Shown here: positions 1-7,505 of the stretch, piece after piece
How the letters are laid out: every line of letters begins with the position of its first letter
Position numbering within the stretch: the stretch's first letter is position 1
From: Scytonema sp. UIC 10036
GTDB lineage: Bacteria > Cyanobacteriota > Cyanobacteriia > Cyanobacteriales > Nostocaceae
Length of the DNA: 64,000 nucleotides
Assembly (NCBI RefSeq): GCF_009725235.1
Contig: NZ_WJFC01000036.1
Location: 1 to 64,000 of the forward strand
Reading direction: 5' to 3'
The notes under the pieces: model-generated
The model's input: only the letters and a program-made list of their open reading frames with translations
The model's database searches: none
What the model was told of the DNA's origin: nothing
Position numbers and translations under genes: made by a program

Positions 1-12
1 TTTTTTTTTTTA

Positions 13-105
13 TTTTTGATTTTTGATTTTTGATTTTGGATTTTGGATTTTGTATTTTGGATTTTGGATTTTGGATTTTGGATTTTGGATTTTGGATTTT
101 GGATT
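13..105. repeat. T-rich heptamer tandem repeat
   Basis: Imperfect tandem copies of a ggatttt/gattttt unit follow a run of T at the window edge. Short tandem repeats of seven bases between genes are common in heterocystous cyanobacteria. No gene is visible in 1-441. Confidence 0.85.
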
Positions 106-220
106 GAATAAGTTTTGCTTAGACTTATGCTCAACTACTCCTTTACGGCTCTAAAGTTACCGATTCTTATATAGTGGAGAGCAGTTTGTTGCAGAGGTTT
201 CCCCGTTGAGGTTAATGACC

Positions 221-307
221 ACCAATCACTAACTACTAACCACTAACCACTAACCACTAACCACTAACCACTAACTACTAACCACTAACCACTAACCACT
301 AACCACT
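221..307. repeat. actaacc heptamer tandem repeat
   Basis: About eleven near-perfect copies of the heptamer actaacc, some with a T in place of one C. A related array in the opposite orientation (ggttagt) is at 2371-2407. The array lies downstream of modA, which is on the minus strand. Confidence 0.9.
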
Positions 308-441
308 CTGTTGTGTCAATTTAAAGCGCAACAGCCGATACTAATTTGAAAAAAGGATGTAACAGATAGTTGGGTGAGATTTAATTCAGTCAAGACTATC
401 TCAATCCAAAATCTAAAATCTAAAATCCAAAATGGTATTAA

Positions 442-1236
442 TTACGGTACGATAAACCCGTACTTTTGCAATATTCCCTGAGCAGGCTGACTGGATAGGA
501 ACTTAACAAAATCTCCAGCAGCCTTAGGATTTTTACTGCTCTTAAGTACCGCCATAGGGTAAATAATGGGAGAATGAGTATTTTCAGCAGCTGTAGCAAC
601 AACTGTTACATTTTTAGAGATTTTGGCATCAGTAGCGTAAACCAAACCCGCATCAGCATTACCACTTTCTACAGATGCTAAAACTTGACGCACATTGTTT
701 GCGTAAACTAGCTTGGGTTTCACTTTATCAAAAACGCCCAATTTTTGCAGAACTTGCTCGCCATACTGCCCAGCCGGAACACTTCTGGGTTCGCCTATCG
801 CAATCTTTTTCACCTTTGCATCAGCCAAAGCGTTGAAGTTAGTAATCCCAGTAGACTTGTTAGGGACAACCAGAACTAAACTATTGTTTGCCAAGTTAGT
901 GCGAGTTCCAGCAAGCAATAACCCTTTTTGCTCCAAGGCATCCATTTGTTTTTGTGCCGCCGAGATAAAAATATCTGCAGGTGCGCCTTGCTCAATCTGT
1001 TGCTGTAAAGCACCTGAAGCACCGAAATTATAGCTAATTTTGACATTTGGATTACCTTTTTGGTACAGGGTGTTGATTTCCCCCATAACATCTTTAAGGC
1101 TAGCCGCTGCAGAAACAAGGAGTTGGGCGTTAGATTGTGCTCTAACAGGAGATGCATCCAACAATCGCAAGCCAAGTGCCAGGGATAGGGTAGCAATAGC
1201 TATGCTGATGAAGGCAAAAAGTTGTCTTCTTTTCAT
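442..1236 (-). CDS. modA: Molybdate ABC transporter substrate-binding protein ModA
   Basis: 264 aa periplasmic binding protein of a molybdate ABC importer. The N-terminus has a Lys/Arg start, a hydrophobic stretch and an Ala-Gln type cleavage region near residue 33 (SPVRAQS), as expected for an exported protein. The mature part starts with the family's LLVSAAASLKDVM motif and continues with the ModA hallmarks FGASGALQQQIEQGAPADIFISA, PAGQYGEQVL and DAGLVYATDA; the serines of AAASL and GASG contact the oxyanion in this family. Length is normal. No modB or modC is beside it in this window, so the permease must be encoded at the window's left or elsewhere. Its neighbour is a nifX-like gene, also linked to molybdenum use, which is suggestive but may be chance. 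No clear Shine-Dalgarno site precedes the ATG. Confidence 0.95.
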   Translation of the reverse strand: MKRRQLFAFISIAIATLSLALGLRLLDASPVRAQSNAQLLVSAAASLKDVMGEINTLYQKGNPNVKISYNFGASGALQQQIEQGAPADIFISAAQKQMDALEQKGLLLAGTRTNLANNSLVLVVPNKSTGITNFNALADAKVKKIAIGEPRSVPAGQYGEQVLQKLGVFDKVKPKLVYANNVRQVLASVESGNADAGLVYATDAKISKNVTVVATAAENTHSPIIYPMAVLKSSKNPKAAGDFVKFLSSQPAQGILQKYGFIVP

Positions 1237-1406
1237 AAAGAATTTTACTGACAGAGATTCACCTACTGGGAAATTGTGGTTGGTAGGATTGTACCAAGAT
1301 AATATCCCAGATTGCCAATAATATTGGTATAAAGCTGGATTTTTTGTAGTTTAAAATACAAAAAATCCAGCGTAAAATTATTTATCTTTATATAAAGTTG
1401 GTAAAA

Positions 1407-1481
1407 GTAGGTTGGGTTGAGGAACGAAACCCAACATTTATCGGCATTTGTTGGGTAACGCTATCGCTCTACCCAACCTAC
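1407..1481. repeat. 75-bp element with 11-bp terminal inverted repeats
   Basis: gtaggttgggt at 1407-1417 is matched by its exact reverse complement at 1471-1481. The interior holds a second internal pair (gttgggt/acccaac). A partly matching element, with the gttgaggaacgaaaccc core, recurs at 2683-2745. It looks like a small non-coding dispersed element of MITE type. Intergenic 1237-1853 otherwise holds only the weak small ORF at 1526-1801. Confidence 0.6.
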
Positions 1482-1525
1482 AATTTCTACAATTTCCCAA
1501 AACCTACGCAGTATTGGACGTGCTA

Positions 1526-1801
1526 CTACTCTCGTTCCAAAGCGTGCATTTTTTGTGTGATGAGGAGAAAAGCGATCGCAATGAAAAATTCACTTGGAAC
1601 AATGGAAAAAAACCAGCTTGAACACAACCAAAAGATAGCTATCAAGAAAGTTAGCAACTGCAAGATTTGATGTAGAACTTTTGAACTGACAAACAGAAAA
1701 ATAATTGCCAGCCCAAGAGAAGCTAATGAAGATACAATCATAATTGAAGAAAGTATAGAGGATGAAGGATAAAATATAAAAACGTAGAGCTTGTATCTCA
1801 A
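1526..1801 (-). CDS. Possible small hydrophobic membrane protein
   Basis: 91 aa open frame, almost entirely hydrophobic, with about three potential membrane segments (around residues 5-35, 40-62 and 68-82). I do not recognise a family. It fills the space between modA and the nifX-like gene. A start at the internal Met 21 is equally possible. No strong ribosome site is visible, and the compositional bias of AT-rich intergenic DNA could produce such a frame by chance, so the call is weak. Confidence 0.3.
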   Translation of the reverse strand: MRYKLYVFIFYPSSSILSSIMIVSSLASLGLAIIFLFVSSKVLHQILQLLTFLIAIFWLCSSWFFSIVPSEFFIAIAFLLITQKMHALERE

Positions 1802-1853
1802 ATTTATTAATTCGTAATTAAGAATTGATTAATTACGAATTACGAATGATGAA

Positions 1854-2354
1854 TTAGGAATTATTGTTTGCTTTTCCCTGTAAAGCTTTACGCAACCAAG
1901 GAGGAGGATTTCCTTTGAGAGCCTCCACCAGCCTATTCAAAATGTAAGCAATATTTTCTTCATCCGATCGCGGTTTAACTGGCATCATACCGTTTTTGAT
2001 TAACTTAGCAGCCGCAGTACCACCAATTGAGGCGACATAGACAATGGTACAATCAGTCAACACTTCTAGTTTGCGTGCCACTTTATCATCACTTTCACCA
2101 TCTTTATCTTTTTTTGAGCTACCTTCAGCTTCTTGAGAAGCATCTTGACCTTTTTTGCAATCAGGTTTACCATGTTTGCAACCACCTTCACTGGTTTCAG
2201 TCATTTTTGCAGCTTTTTTAGATGGCTTTTCAAAAAGAAGCGTTTCGACAAACTTGTATCCAGTTTCTGAGACTTCATAAACATCAACCTCTTGCGCCGA
2301 ACCAAAATGAGCGTTGACATTAACTCTGTCAGTTGTCATGAAGGCAATCTTCAT
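1854..2354 (-). CDS. nifX: NifX-like iron-molybdenum cofactor carrier with a charged insert
   Basis: 166 aa. The N-terminus (MKIAFMTTDRVNVNAHFGSAQEVDVYEVSETGY) and C-terminus (DCTIVYVASIGGTAAAKLIKNGMMPVK ... NPPPWLRKAL) match the NifX/NafY-type family that binds precursors of the nitrogenase FeMo cofactor. Usual family length is about 130-140 aa. The excess is a Lys/Glu/Ser-rich segment at about residues 43-92, which includes a C-x-H-x4-C-K-K-G stretch that could bind metal. No other nif gene is in the window, so this is an orphan copy away from a nif operon, or a copy that has diverged in role. The closeness to modA fits molybdenum handling. Family assignment is firm; nitrogenase involvement is inference. 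Confidence 0.8.
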   Translation of the reverse strand: MKIAFMTTDRVNVNAHFGSAQEVDVYEVSETGYKFVETLLFEKPSKKAAKMTETSEGGCKHGKPDCKKGQDASQEAEGSSKKDKDGESDDKVARKLEVLTDCTIVYVASIGGTAAAKLIKNGMMPVKPRSDEENIAYILNRLVEALKGNPPPWLRKALQGKANNNS

Positions 2355-2370
2355 TTTCTATTCCTTAATA

Positions 2371-2407
2371 AGTGATGGTTAATGGTTAGTGGTTAGTGAT
2401 TAGTGGG
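2371..2407. repeat. ggttagt short tandem repeat
   Basis: Several imperfect copies of ggttagt upstream of the nifX-like gene, the reverse complement of the array at 221-307. Intergenic 2355-3046 holds this array, the hairpin at 2694-2745 and the repeat at 2849-2868, and no convincing gene. Confidence 0.6.
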
Positions 2408-2693
2408 AACGCAACTAATGTCTCACTACTCACTACTAACTGTTCTCGCCATTTATTTGCAGTGGCATAATATACGCTTGGCATTAAAATAAAAGTGAGC
2501 ATTTAACATTGCAGTGAGCACCTAACCAGTAACCAAGGCTTGGTTTCCCATAAGGTGCTGGTTGCGATATTTTACGTTTCATTACACAGCTTGATTTTTT
2601 CTTGAGCACTATGAGCCTCAAAACCAATATGGGTAGGGATTTGGGAAGATGCAGAGCCAATACTGCAAGGGATCTTGGAAATTGTAGGTTGGG

Positions 2694-2745
2694 TTGAGGA
2701 ACGAAACCCAACAAATGCTTCTAGATGTTGGGTTTCGTTCCTCAA
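2694..2745. repeat. Perfect 20-bp inverted repeat (hairpin)
   Basis: Arms at 2694-2713 and 2726-2745 are exact reverse complements around a 12-base loop. The left arm shares its sequence with the 1407-1481 element. There is no T tract after it, so it is more likely a mobile-type repeat than a terminator. Confidence 0.75.
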
Positions 2746-2848
2746 ACGCCAGTAAAGGTGCAGAGGGAAACCCTCCTATGGCGCATTCGCGCCACGCACA
2801 CGGTTCAGGGCTGGCTCCCCAACCTACGTAATTTCGTATTTTTATGCA

Positions 2849-2868
2849 AAACCTATGCAGTATTGGGT
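2849..2868. repeat. Dispersed repeat, copy 2
   Basis: caaaacctaygcagtattgg motif, also present at 1499-1517 in the same orientation and at 6058-6077 reversed. Copy 2 and the reversed copy share flanking matches (aaaatacga...), so the element is longer than the 20-base core. Confidence 0.65.
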
Positions 2869-3073
2869 TTCAAGTGACTGCATTTGGCAATAGTTGATTC
2901 AACGGATTTTTTTAACTATCTGCAGGAGTAATCTCTAAAATTTTCCGCGTTTGCCCGCAGGACAATCGTATGTATATTTTGTAAGGTTGAACTAAGGAAC
3001 GGTAATAAGCATAATTTATACCAAATGTTCAATACTGAGCCTGCTATTGTGTTGTCTTATTTTCTTTGTATAT

Positions 3074-3253
3074 ATGACTTCAGACGCTAACAATCCTAAA
3101 TTCCCCTTGTGGCAGTATCTCAATCAACCTGTCATGAACCCCAAAGTTAAACTTGTGTTAGATCCCCGGCGCTTTGCCCGTCACTACAGAGTTGAGCTTT
3201 TAGAACGGTGTTTCGCTAAAGAGTGCGATGCTAAAGGTTCGCAACAGACGTGA
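3074..3253 (+). CDS. Possible small hypothetical protein
   Basis: 59 aa if it starts at the ATG at 3074 (MTSDANNPKFPLWQYLNQPV...); an in-frame upstream ATG at 3047 adds nine hydrophobic residues. The body is soluble and ends KLVLDPRRFARHYRVELLERC, an unbiased composition that looks coding rather than random. No family recognised. It may be a complete small protein or the 5' piece of a longer broken gene. Confidence 0.35.
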   Translation: MTSDANNPKFPLWQYLNQPVMNPKVKLVLDPRRFARHYRVELLERCFAKECDAKGSQQT

Positions 3254-3350
3254 CGAAAACTCTAAAAGCCAAGTTAATTCGGGATGGCAATTAGTTATGG
3301 GGTGGATGTCTGTTTCCCCCCATTGTACCCTGTTTCATCCCGATATTCGG

Positions 3351-3566
3351 TCACTTAGTCAAACGGCGATTGCGGTTTTCTACCCACAATTTACAAGCAT
3401 CCGTAACAAGTTTTTTTTCTTCAAAACTCAAAAGCTCGTTGGAATTCCCAAAAGCTAAAATCTTAGCGGCTTTCGCTGCTATTCTTAAATCCACACCATA
3501 TCTTACTAATTCTGCATGGTACAGTTTCTCTTTCTCCTGAAGTGATATAAAAAGCCTGCTATTCAT
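3351..3566 (-). CDS. Small hypothetical protein
   Basis: 71 aa from the ATG at 3566 (MNSRLFISLQEKEKLY...); an in-frame ATG at 3602 would add 12 hydrophobic residues but overlaps less plausible sequence. The protein is soluble, helical and Lys/Glu-rich at its C-terminus (FEEKKLVTDACKLWVENRNRRLTK). The composition resembles a genuine short cyanobacterial ORF, but no family is recognised. It lies about 190 bases downstream of the next minus-strand gene. Confidence 0.45.
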   Translation of the reverse strand: MNSRLFISLQEKEKLYHAELVRYGVDLRIAAKAAKILAFGNSNELLSFEEKKLVTDACKLWVENRNRRLTK

Positions 3567-3757
3567 TAAACCAAATTCTATAAGACACACAAGAGTTAAC
3601 ACAATGTTTGTGAATTTTTCCTGTGATTGCAGCTACCAAAATAGGTATAAATAATTCTATCTTTGGATAGTTGACAAAAATACAAGCAATATTAATTGAT
3701 TGTGTTGTTCTTGTTCTTGACTGGAGGTAAAAAAATTTAAAAAATTTAAGTATGCAA

Positions 3758-4288
3758 TTAGCTTTTCTCTTCCCAATCCGGACATTCATTGTCTTGATGT
3801 CCATAAGGATACATGGCACAAACAAAAGGTACATTATTATAAAGAATTCCATGATATTGCTTGCATCCTTCACAAGCTATTGGAGTTGCCATTGTAGCCG
3901 TCAAAACTTCCTCTCTGTGTAGTTCTGACTCTGCTTTTTCCTGACAAGTTCTGCGAGAAGAACTCATTAAAATTATCGCCACTCCTATTGAAACTCCGCC
4001 AAGTCTGATAGCTTTCTTAAGTAAAGTTTCTTGGGCTTTTAGAGTTGTTTCCATCTTAATAGCGATTTTTCCTGTCGCTCCTGCTAAGAAAAATACTTGT
4101 CCAACTATCAGCCCTAAAACCCCTAACACCCCTAAAATTGTCATTATTCTTGTAGATTGCTCCAGTACTCTGATAACTTTTAAGTTTTTGTATTTCATAA
4201 AATATGACTCTGCATTTACTCCTTCTAAACTTGTAGAAGGACTAGACATTTGTTTTATGAAACACCCTAATGAACAAATTTTTTTCAT
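3758..4288 (-). CDS. Membrane protein with C-terminal cysteine-rich domain
   Basis: 176 aa hypothetical protein. Hydrophobic segments lie at about residues 48-72 (TILGVLGVLGLIVGQVFFLAG) and 93-108, with a soluble tail after them. The tail carries CEGCKQYHG, then C-A-M-Y-P-Y-G-H and C-P-D-W-E, a four-cysteine layout that suggests a small metal-binding (zinc-ribbon-like) module on a membrane anchor. Such C-x2-C-x-Y-H-G...C-x-x-x-P-x-G...C-x-D-W tails occur in small cyanobacterial hypothetical proteins. Function unknown. The true start may be the Met at residue 14 or 31. It is a lone minus-strand gene upstream of a 42-base palindrome-bearing intergenic region. Confidence 0.6.
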   Translation of the reverse strand: MKKICSLGCFIKQMSSPSTSLEGVNAESYFMKYKNLKVIRVLEQSTRIMTILGVLGVLGLIVGQVFFLAGATGKIAIKMETTLKAQETLLKKAIRLGGVSIGVAIILMSSSRRTCQEKAESELHREEVLTATMATPIACEGCKQYHGILYNNVPFVCAMYPYGHQDNECPDWEEKS

Positions 4289-4380
4289 TAATTAACTTTT
4301 TCTACATACATCTTAACGCGCTCTATTTCCAATTCACTACACCTATTACTATAATTTCGATAAATCAATAATTATATCTA

Positions 4381-4423
4381 AAGAGGGATGTAAATTAAAA
4401 ACTTTTTAATTTACATCCCTCTT
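4381..4423. repeat. Perfect 21-bp palindrome
   Basis: Arms 4381-4401 and 4403-4423 are exact reverse complements with a single C between them. The stem contains an A/T-rich centre. It lies immediately after the end of the decayed kinase gene on the minus strand and may once have been its terminator. Confidence 0.75.
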
Positions 4424-4432
4424 CTCAGTAAT

Positions 4433-4705
4433 TTAATTCTGCTTCAAAAGAATTTTAACGACAAACTCTGTTCCTAAATCGGGTTTTGAAATACAGTAAA
4501 GTGAGCCACCATGTTTTTCTGCCACAATTTAGTAGCTAATGGACAAACCCATTTCAGTTCCTTTACCCACAGGCTTTGTTGTAAAAAAGGGATTGAAAAT
4601 TCGCTGACGAATATTTTTAGTCATACCCAGTCCATTATCAGCAATGTGGATGGCAACTTGGTTATTGATTGGTTTAGTACGAATGAAAATTTGGGGACTT
4701 TTTTT
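4433..4705 (-). pseudogene. Remnant of a sensor histidine kinase (ATPase domain tail)
   Basis: Reading the minus strand gives an interrupted protein that ends at 4433: [23 protein letters not shown], then [27 protein letters not shown], a stop codon, then IVAEKHGGSLYCIS, GTEFVVKILL. These are the G1 box (DNGLGM), F box (IFNPFFTTK) and G2 box of a HATPase_c domain. The stop is TAA where the family normally has Gln (CAA). The Leu-Gly part of the G2 box is also altered (GTEMGLS instead of GTGLGLS). The upstream part of the kinase is missing; DNA above about 4705 becomes non-coding. This is a truncated, inactivated gene end. Confidence 0.8.
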
Positions 4706-4880
4706 GTGCTTTGTCTCCTACTATTGACCAATGACGAATGCTACTATAGCAGTCCTAAATGATTTACAAACACCTCTTCCTTGTCTTCCTTGTCCTCCTT
4801 GTCTTCCTTGTCTCCCTTGTTTGGATCTCAAATAGGATTGCTATATTGTTTGGATGCGTTCTGTGCCAACTGGTACTGAT

Positions 4881-5849
4881 TTATGGAGTTCCCGGCACAG
4901 ACAAAAGTTTTGGGGTAACACTAGGTAACAGGGGAAGTTGATGGCGTAGTTGCGCCCAATCTTTGTACGTTAAACTGCTCCAGTCACCATCAATAGGAGT
5001 GACGGTGATAAATCCAGAAAGGAACTGGCTTCCTTCCGAGTCTGGGTTGGAAGTTGTGTTTGATGATAAATTCACAGGCTCAAACTTCAAACCAACTCCA
5101 GTACCTGTAGGTAGTTCACCAAACGTAACGTCGAAAGGTGTGATACTATCAAAGCGGGTTAACGCAACTCCTTGAATTGTGGAGATGCCATCTGGAAATC
5201 GCACGGGAATATTGATATTTAAGCCAATTCCTGGTGGTAATATTGTCGAATTTGGCTTTTTCTTGGCTTCAAGTTCTTTGAGAAGTGCAACGATAAAGTT
5301 TGCTCCGGTTTTATACGCTTGACGAGTACTGCGGTAACCTGTAGCGCTCTCTGCTTGATTTATCCCAGCACTGATTGCGATCGCCGGAACACCGCGATTG
5401 AGGGCTGCCACTGCGGCACTGACAGTTCCAGAAGAAACGGCAAACAATCCAACGTTTTCACCTTGATTAATTCCGGATACAACCAAATCGGGTTTATTGT
5501 CTTTAAGAATGTAATCCAAACCAGCCCATGTTGTCACGGTTGGAGTTGCATCTACATACCAACGATGAGTGTCATAATTGACAACTTCAGTTGGTTGGAG
5601 AATGCGAGATGCATTAATTGATGTGCCAATACCGCTTTGGTCTTGTTTTGGGGCAACTATCGTGACTTCATGTCCTGCTGCTTGTAAGGTATCAAATAAA
5701 ACTGCAATCCCTTCTGCTTGATAGCCATCATCATTGACCACCATAATTTTAAGTGCCTGTGCTTTTGTTTGAAATACAAAGATCGCACAAGTCGTTGCTA
5801 GGTTAACAAGCATTTTGGCAGAACGAGATTTGAGAAATTTCATTGACAA
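4881..5849 (-). CDS. surE: Exported SurE-type 5'/3'-nucleotidase
   Basis: 322 aa. SurE enzymes are metal-dependent phosphatases that remove phosphate from nucleoside monophosphates. The core motifs are present: VVNDDGYQAEGI with the two metal-binding aspartates, APKQDQSGIGTSI, DLVVSGINQGENVG and SSGTVSAAVAALNRGVPAIAIS. Unlike the usual ~250-270 aa cytoplasmic enzyme, the N-terminus has a basic start and a hydrophobic segment ending QTKAQA, about residues 1-33, which looks like a signal peptide. The C-terminal part is also longer than in the standard enzyme. This suggests a periplasmic or secreted nucleotidase for phosphate scavenging. It stands alone on the minus strand; the 4289-4880 side holds only the kinase remnant. 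Confidence 0.9.
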   Translation of the reverse strand: MSMKFLKSRSAKMLVNLATTCAIFVFQTKAQALKIMVVNDDGYQAEGIAVLFDTLQAAGHEVTIVAPKQDQSGIGTSINASRILQPTEVVNYDTHRWYVDATPTVTTWAGLDYILKDNKPDLVVSGINQGENVGLFAVSSGTVSAAVAALNRGVPAIAISAGINQAESATGYRSTRQAYKTGANFIVALLKELEAKKKPNSTILPPGIGLNINIPVRFPDGISTIQGVALTRFDSITPFDVTFGELPTGTGVGLKFEPVNLSSNTTSNPDSEGSQFLSGFITVTPIDGDWSSLTYKDWAQLRHQLPLLPSVTPKLLSVPGTP

Positions 5850-6057
5850 TATCCCCTATGTAAAAACACTGTTCTTTGTGGAACTTTAGGGGAAATGCAT
5901 TAAATTTTTGTTAAAAATTTGTTAAAAAATATACGTGTTTGGTTAAGAAAACTGCGTATTTATTTAGATTAGGCTTATGAAATATTATTAATTGTGTTTT
6001 TAAAAAACTTGCTGACAATAATTTGATAAGAATAAAACAAAAATATTATTTTAGACC

Positions 6058-6077
6058 CAATACTGCGTAGGTTTTGG
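6058..6077. repeat. Dispersed repeat, reversed copy
   Basis: Reverse complement of the motif at 1499-1517 and 2849-2868, here just downstream of the truncated ORF at 6101-6319. Intergenic 5850-6100 is AT-rich and holds nothing else I can identify. Confidence 0.65.
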
Positions 6078-6100
6078 CTAAAAATACGAAGTAATGTTTA

Positions 6101-6319
6101 TTATTGCTCGAGCATTCCGAAACTACTGATGTCACAACGCCCAGAGTTCACAACGTAAACGACGAACATCGGTTTATCTGTTGCTTTAGACAAGGAAACC
6201 GTAGCAAAAAGGCGATCGCGATCTGCTTTGGTAGCACTGGCGGGTAGTTGGAGTAAACCATTTACACAGGCACTACCAGAAAACCAAATCGTCACACTAT
6301 CGGGAACATAGTTTTCCAA
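6101..6319 (-). pseudogene. Probable truncated gene, C-terminal part only
   Basis: 72 aa frame whose sequence (VTIWFSGSACVNGLLQLPASATKADRDRLFATVSLSKATDKPMFVVYVV...CDISSFG) has the regular look of real protein. It begins in mid-fold with no leader, while two cysteines and the domain style suggest an exported protein. It may be what is left of a longer secreted protein of unknown function. A complete short protein is possible; no family recognised. Confidence 0.4.
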
Positions 6320-6347
6320 TTATAAAAGGGAGAGAACTCGATTTTTC

Positions 6348-6378
6348 TTATTACCCCCCTTTATAAGGGGGGTAATAA
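6348..6378. terminator. Hairpin, possible bidirectional terminator
   Basis: 13-base arms 6348-6360 and 6366-6378 are exact reverse complements, with a run of six C/G pairs, in the gap between the epimerase gene (ending 6459) and the truncated ORF. It is GC-rich with AT-rich flanks, consistent with a factor-independent terminator for the hemE-epimerase direction, but no long T tract is present. Confidence 0.5.
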
Positions 6379-6458
6379 TGTGATTAAAATGACAGCCAAC
6401 CACTTTTCAAACATCCTCTTAGTTGGTTATACAACTGTTAGTGGTATTCCTTTCAGAA

Positions 6459-7418
6459 TTAATGCAGTGGAGTACTAGCCAAGCTAATTTTCAAAACATC
6501 ACTCATGGTTTCGCAGTAATTTGGTAATGCAAAACTTGCAGGATTAACAACAGTGTTGTAGGTAAAATGTCGGTAGTTCATGCAGTACCTATCCCAAGCA
6601 GCCATCTGGATTCGGAACAAAACAATAATTAAGTTGGCTAACGATACAGACAAAGGGATGCGAAAGTAAATTTTTTTACCAAGATAGCTGCAAACCTCTT
6701 GAATAGCTTGGTCTGCAGTTATCTGCTTCTGACCTAACACAAATCGGCGTGTTTTTTCTTCTTTTGGAGGATTATCTATCAAGTATTTCACGACAGTGGC
6801 AATGTCTTGCCCGTGAATAAAGTGAAAGCTGCCATCAGCACTCAAAAAGCGGATTAGATTTATATATTTTGTTATTTCTGGAATACCAGATGTTGCATGA
6901 GAGTAAGGTTTTTTGCTATCGCCACCCAATACTAAAGTTGGAAATACAGAAGTAACTGAATGTGCGATCGCTAACTCTGGTATCTTTTGCAAGCAATCAT
7001 ATTTAGAACGGATATAATCTGTCCCTAATTCCCCTGCTTCTTTTAATGGTTGGTTGTTACTATCTAAAACACTAGCCGTGGAAAAATAGATAACTTGTTC
7101 GCATTTTTGTGGATCTAACAAGTTGAGCAATTCTAAAGTTTTGGATACATTAATTTCATATGTTCCTTCTCCGCCCCAAGCCGTTGCTGTTAAAACGGCA
7201 ACATCTACTGTTTTCAACAAGTCAGCAAATTGCCCTATTTCTTGCATATCACCTTGTAGTACAGTGATACCAGGACGTGCTTGCGTATCAACTTGCAGTT
7301 TTTTTGGATTTCTGACCAATAGATACAGCTCGTGGTTTGTGTGTTGTATTAAAGTTTCGCTTATATAATGACCGATACAACCGCTTGCACCAGTCACAAA
7401 AATCTTTTTATGACTCAT
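6459..7418 (-). CDS. NAD-dependent epimerase/dehydratase family protein
   Basis: 319 aa extended short-chain dehydrogenase/reductase. The N-terminal Rossmann motif is FVTGASGCIGHYI (GxxGxxG) at residues 8-20. The catalytic Y-x3-K is YIRSK, preceded by FSTASV. After about residue 190 the substrate-binding part has FIHGQDIATVVKYLID. The substrate is unknown; related proteins act on nucleotide sugars or terpenoid/pigment intermediates. It follows hemE on the same strand with about 90 bases between them, an arrangement I recall from other cyanobacteria, so co-transcription is likely. The gap to hemE holds attatga repeats (7423-7500). Confidence 0.85.
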   Translation of the reverse strand: MSHKKIFVTGASGCIGHYISETLIQHTNHELYLLVRNPKKLQVDTQARPGITVLQGDMQEIGQFADLLKTVDVAVLTATAWGGEGTYEINVSKTLELLNLLDPQKCEQVIYFSTASVLDSNNQPLKEAGELGTDYIRSKYDCLQKIPELAIAHSVTSVFPTLVLGGDSKKPYSHATSGIPEITKYINLIRFLSADGSFHFIHGQDIATVVKYLIDNPPKEEKTRRFVLGQKQITADQAIQEVCSYLGKKIYFRIPLSVSLANLIIVLFRIQMAAWDRYCMNYRHFTYNTVVNPASFALPNYCETMSDVLKISLASTPLH

Positions 7419-7422
7419 AAGG

Positions 7423-7500
7423 AAATTATGAATTATGAATTATGAATTATGAAGTATAAATGGTAAAAAAGTTTCATAATTCATAATTTAAACTTCATAA
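7423..7500. repeat. AT-rich inverted and tandem repeats between hemE and the epimerase
   Basis: Tandem aattatg units at 7427-7453 are followed by complementary cataatt units at 7475-7502, so the RNA could fold into a weak AT-rich hairpin. Confidence 0.6.
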
Positions 7501-7505
7501 TTTAC

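Noticed and set aside
221..307. Possible CRISPR array from regular repeats
   Set aside because: The unit is a 7-base head-to-tail repeat without spacers; no cas genes are nearby.
1398..1670. 90 aa plus-strand frame
   Set aside because: Runs through the 75-bp inverted-repeat element; composition looks non-coding.
2484..2714. 76 aa minus-strand frame
   Set aside because: It overlaps the dispersed hairpin repeat, has no recognisable protein features and no ribosome site.
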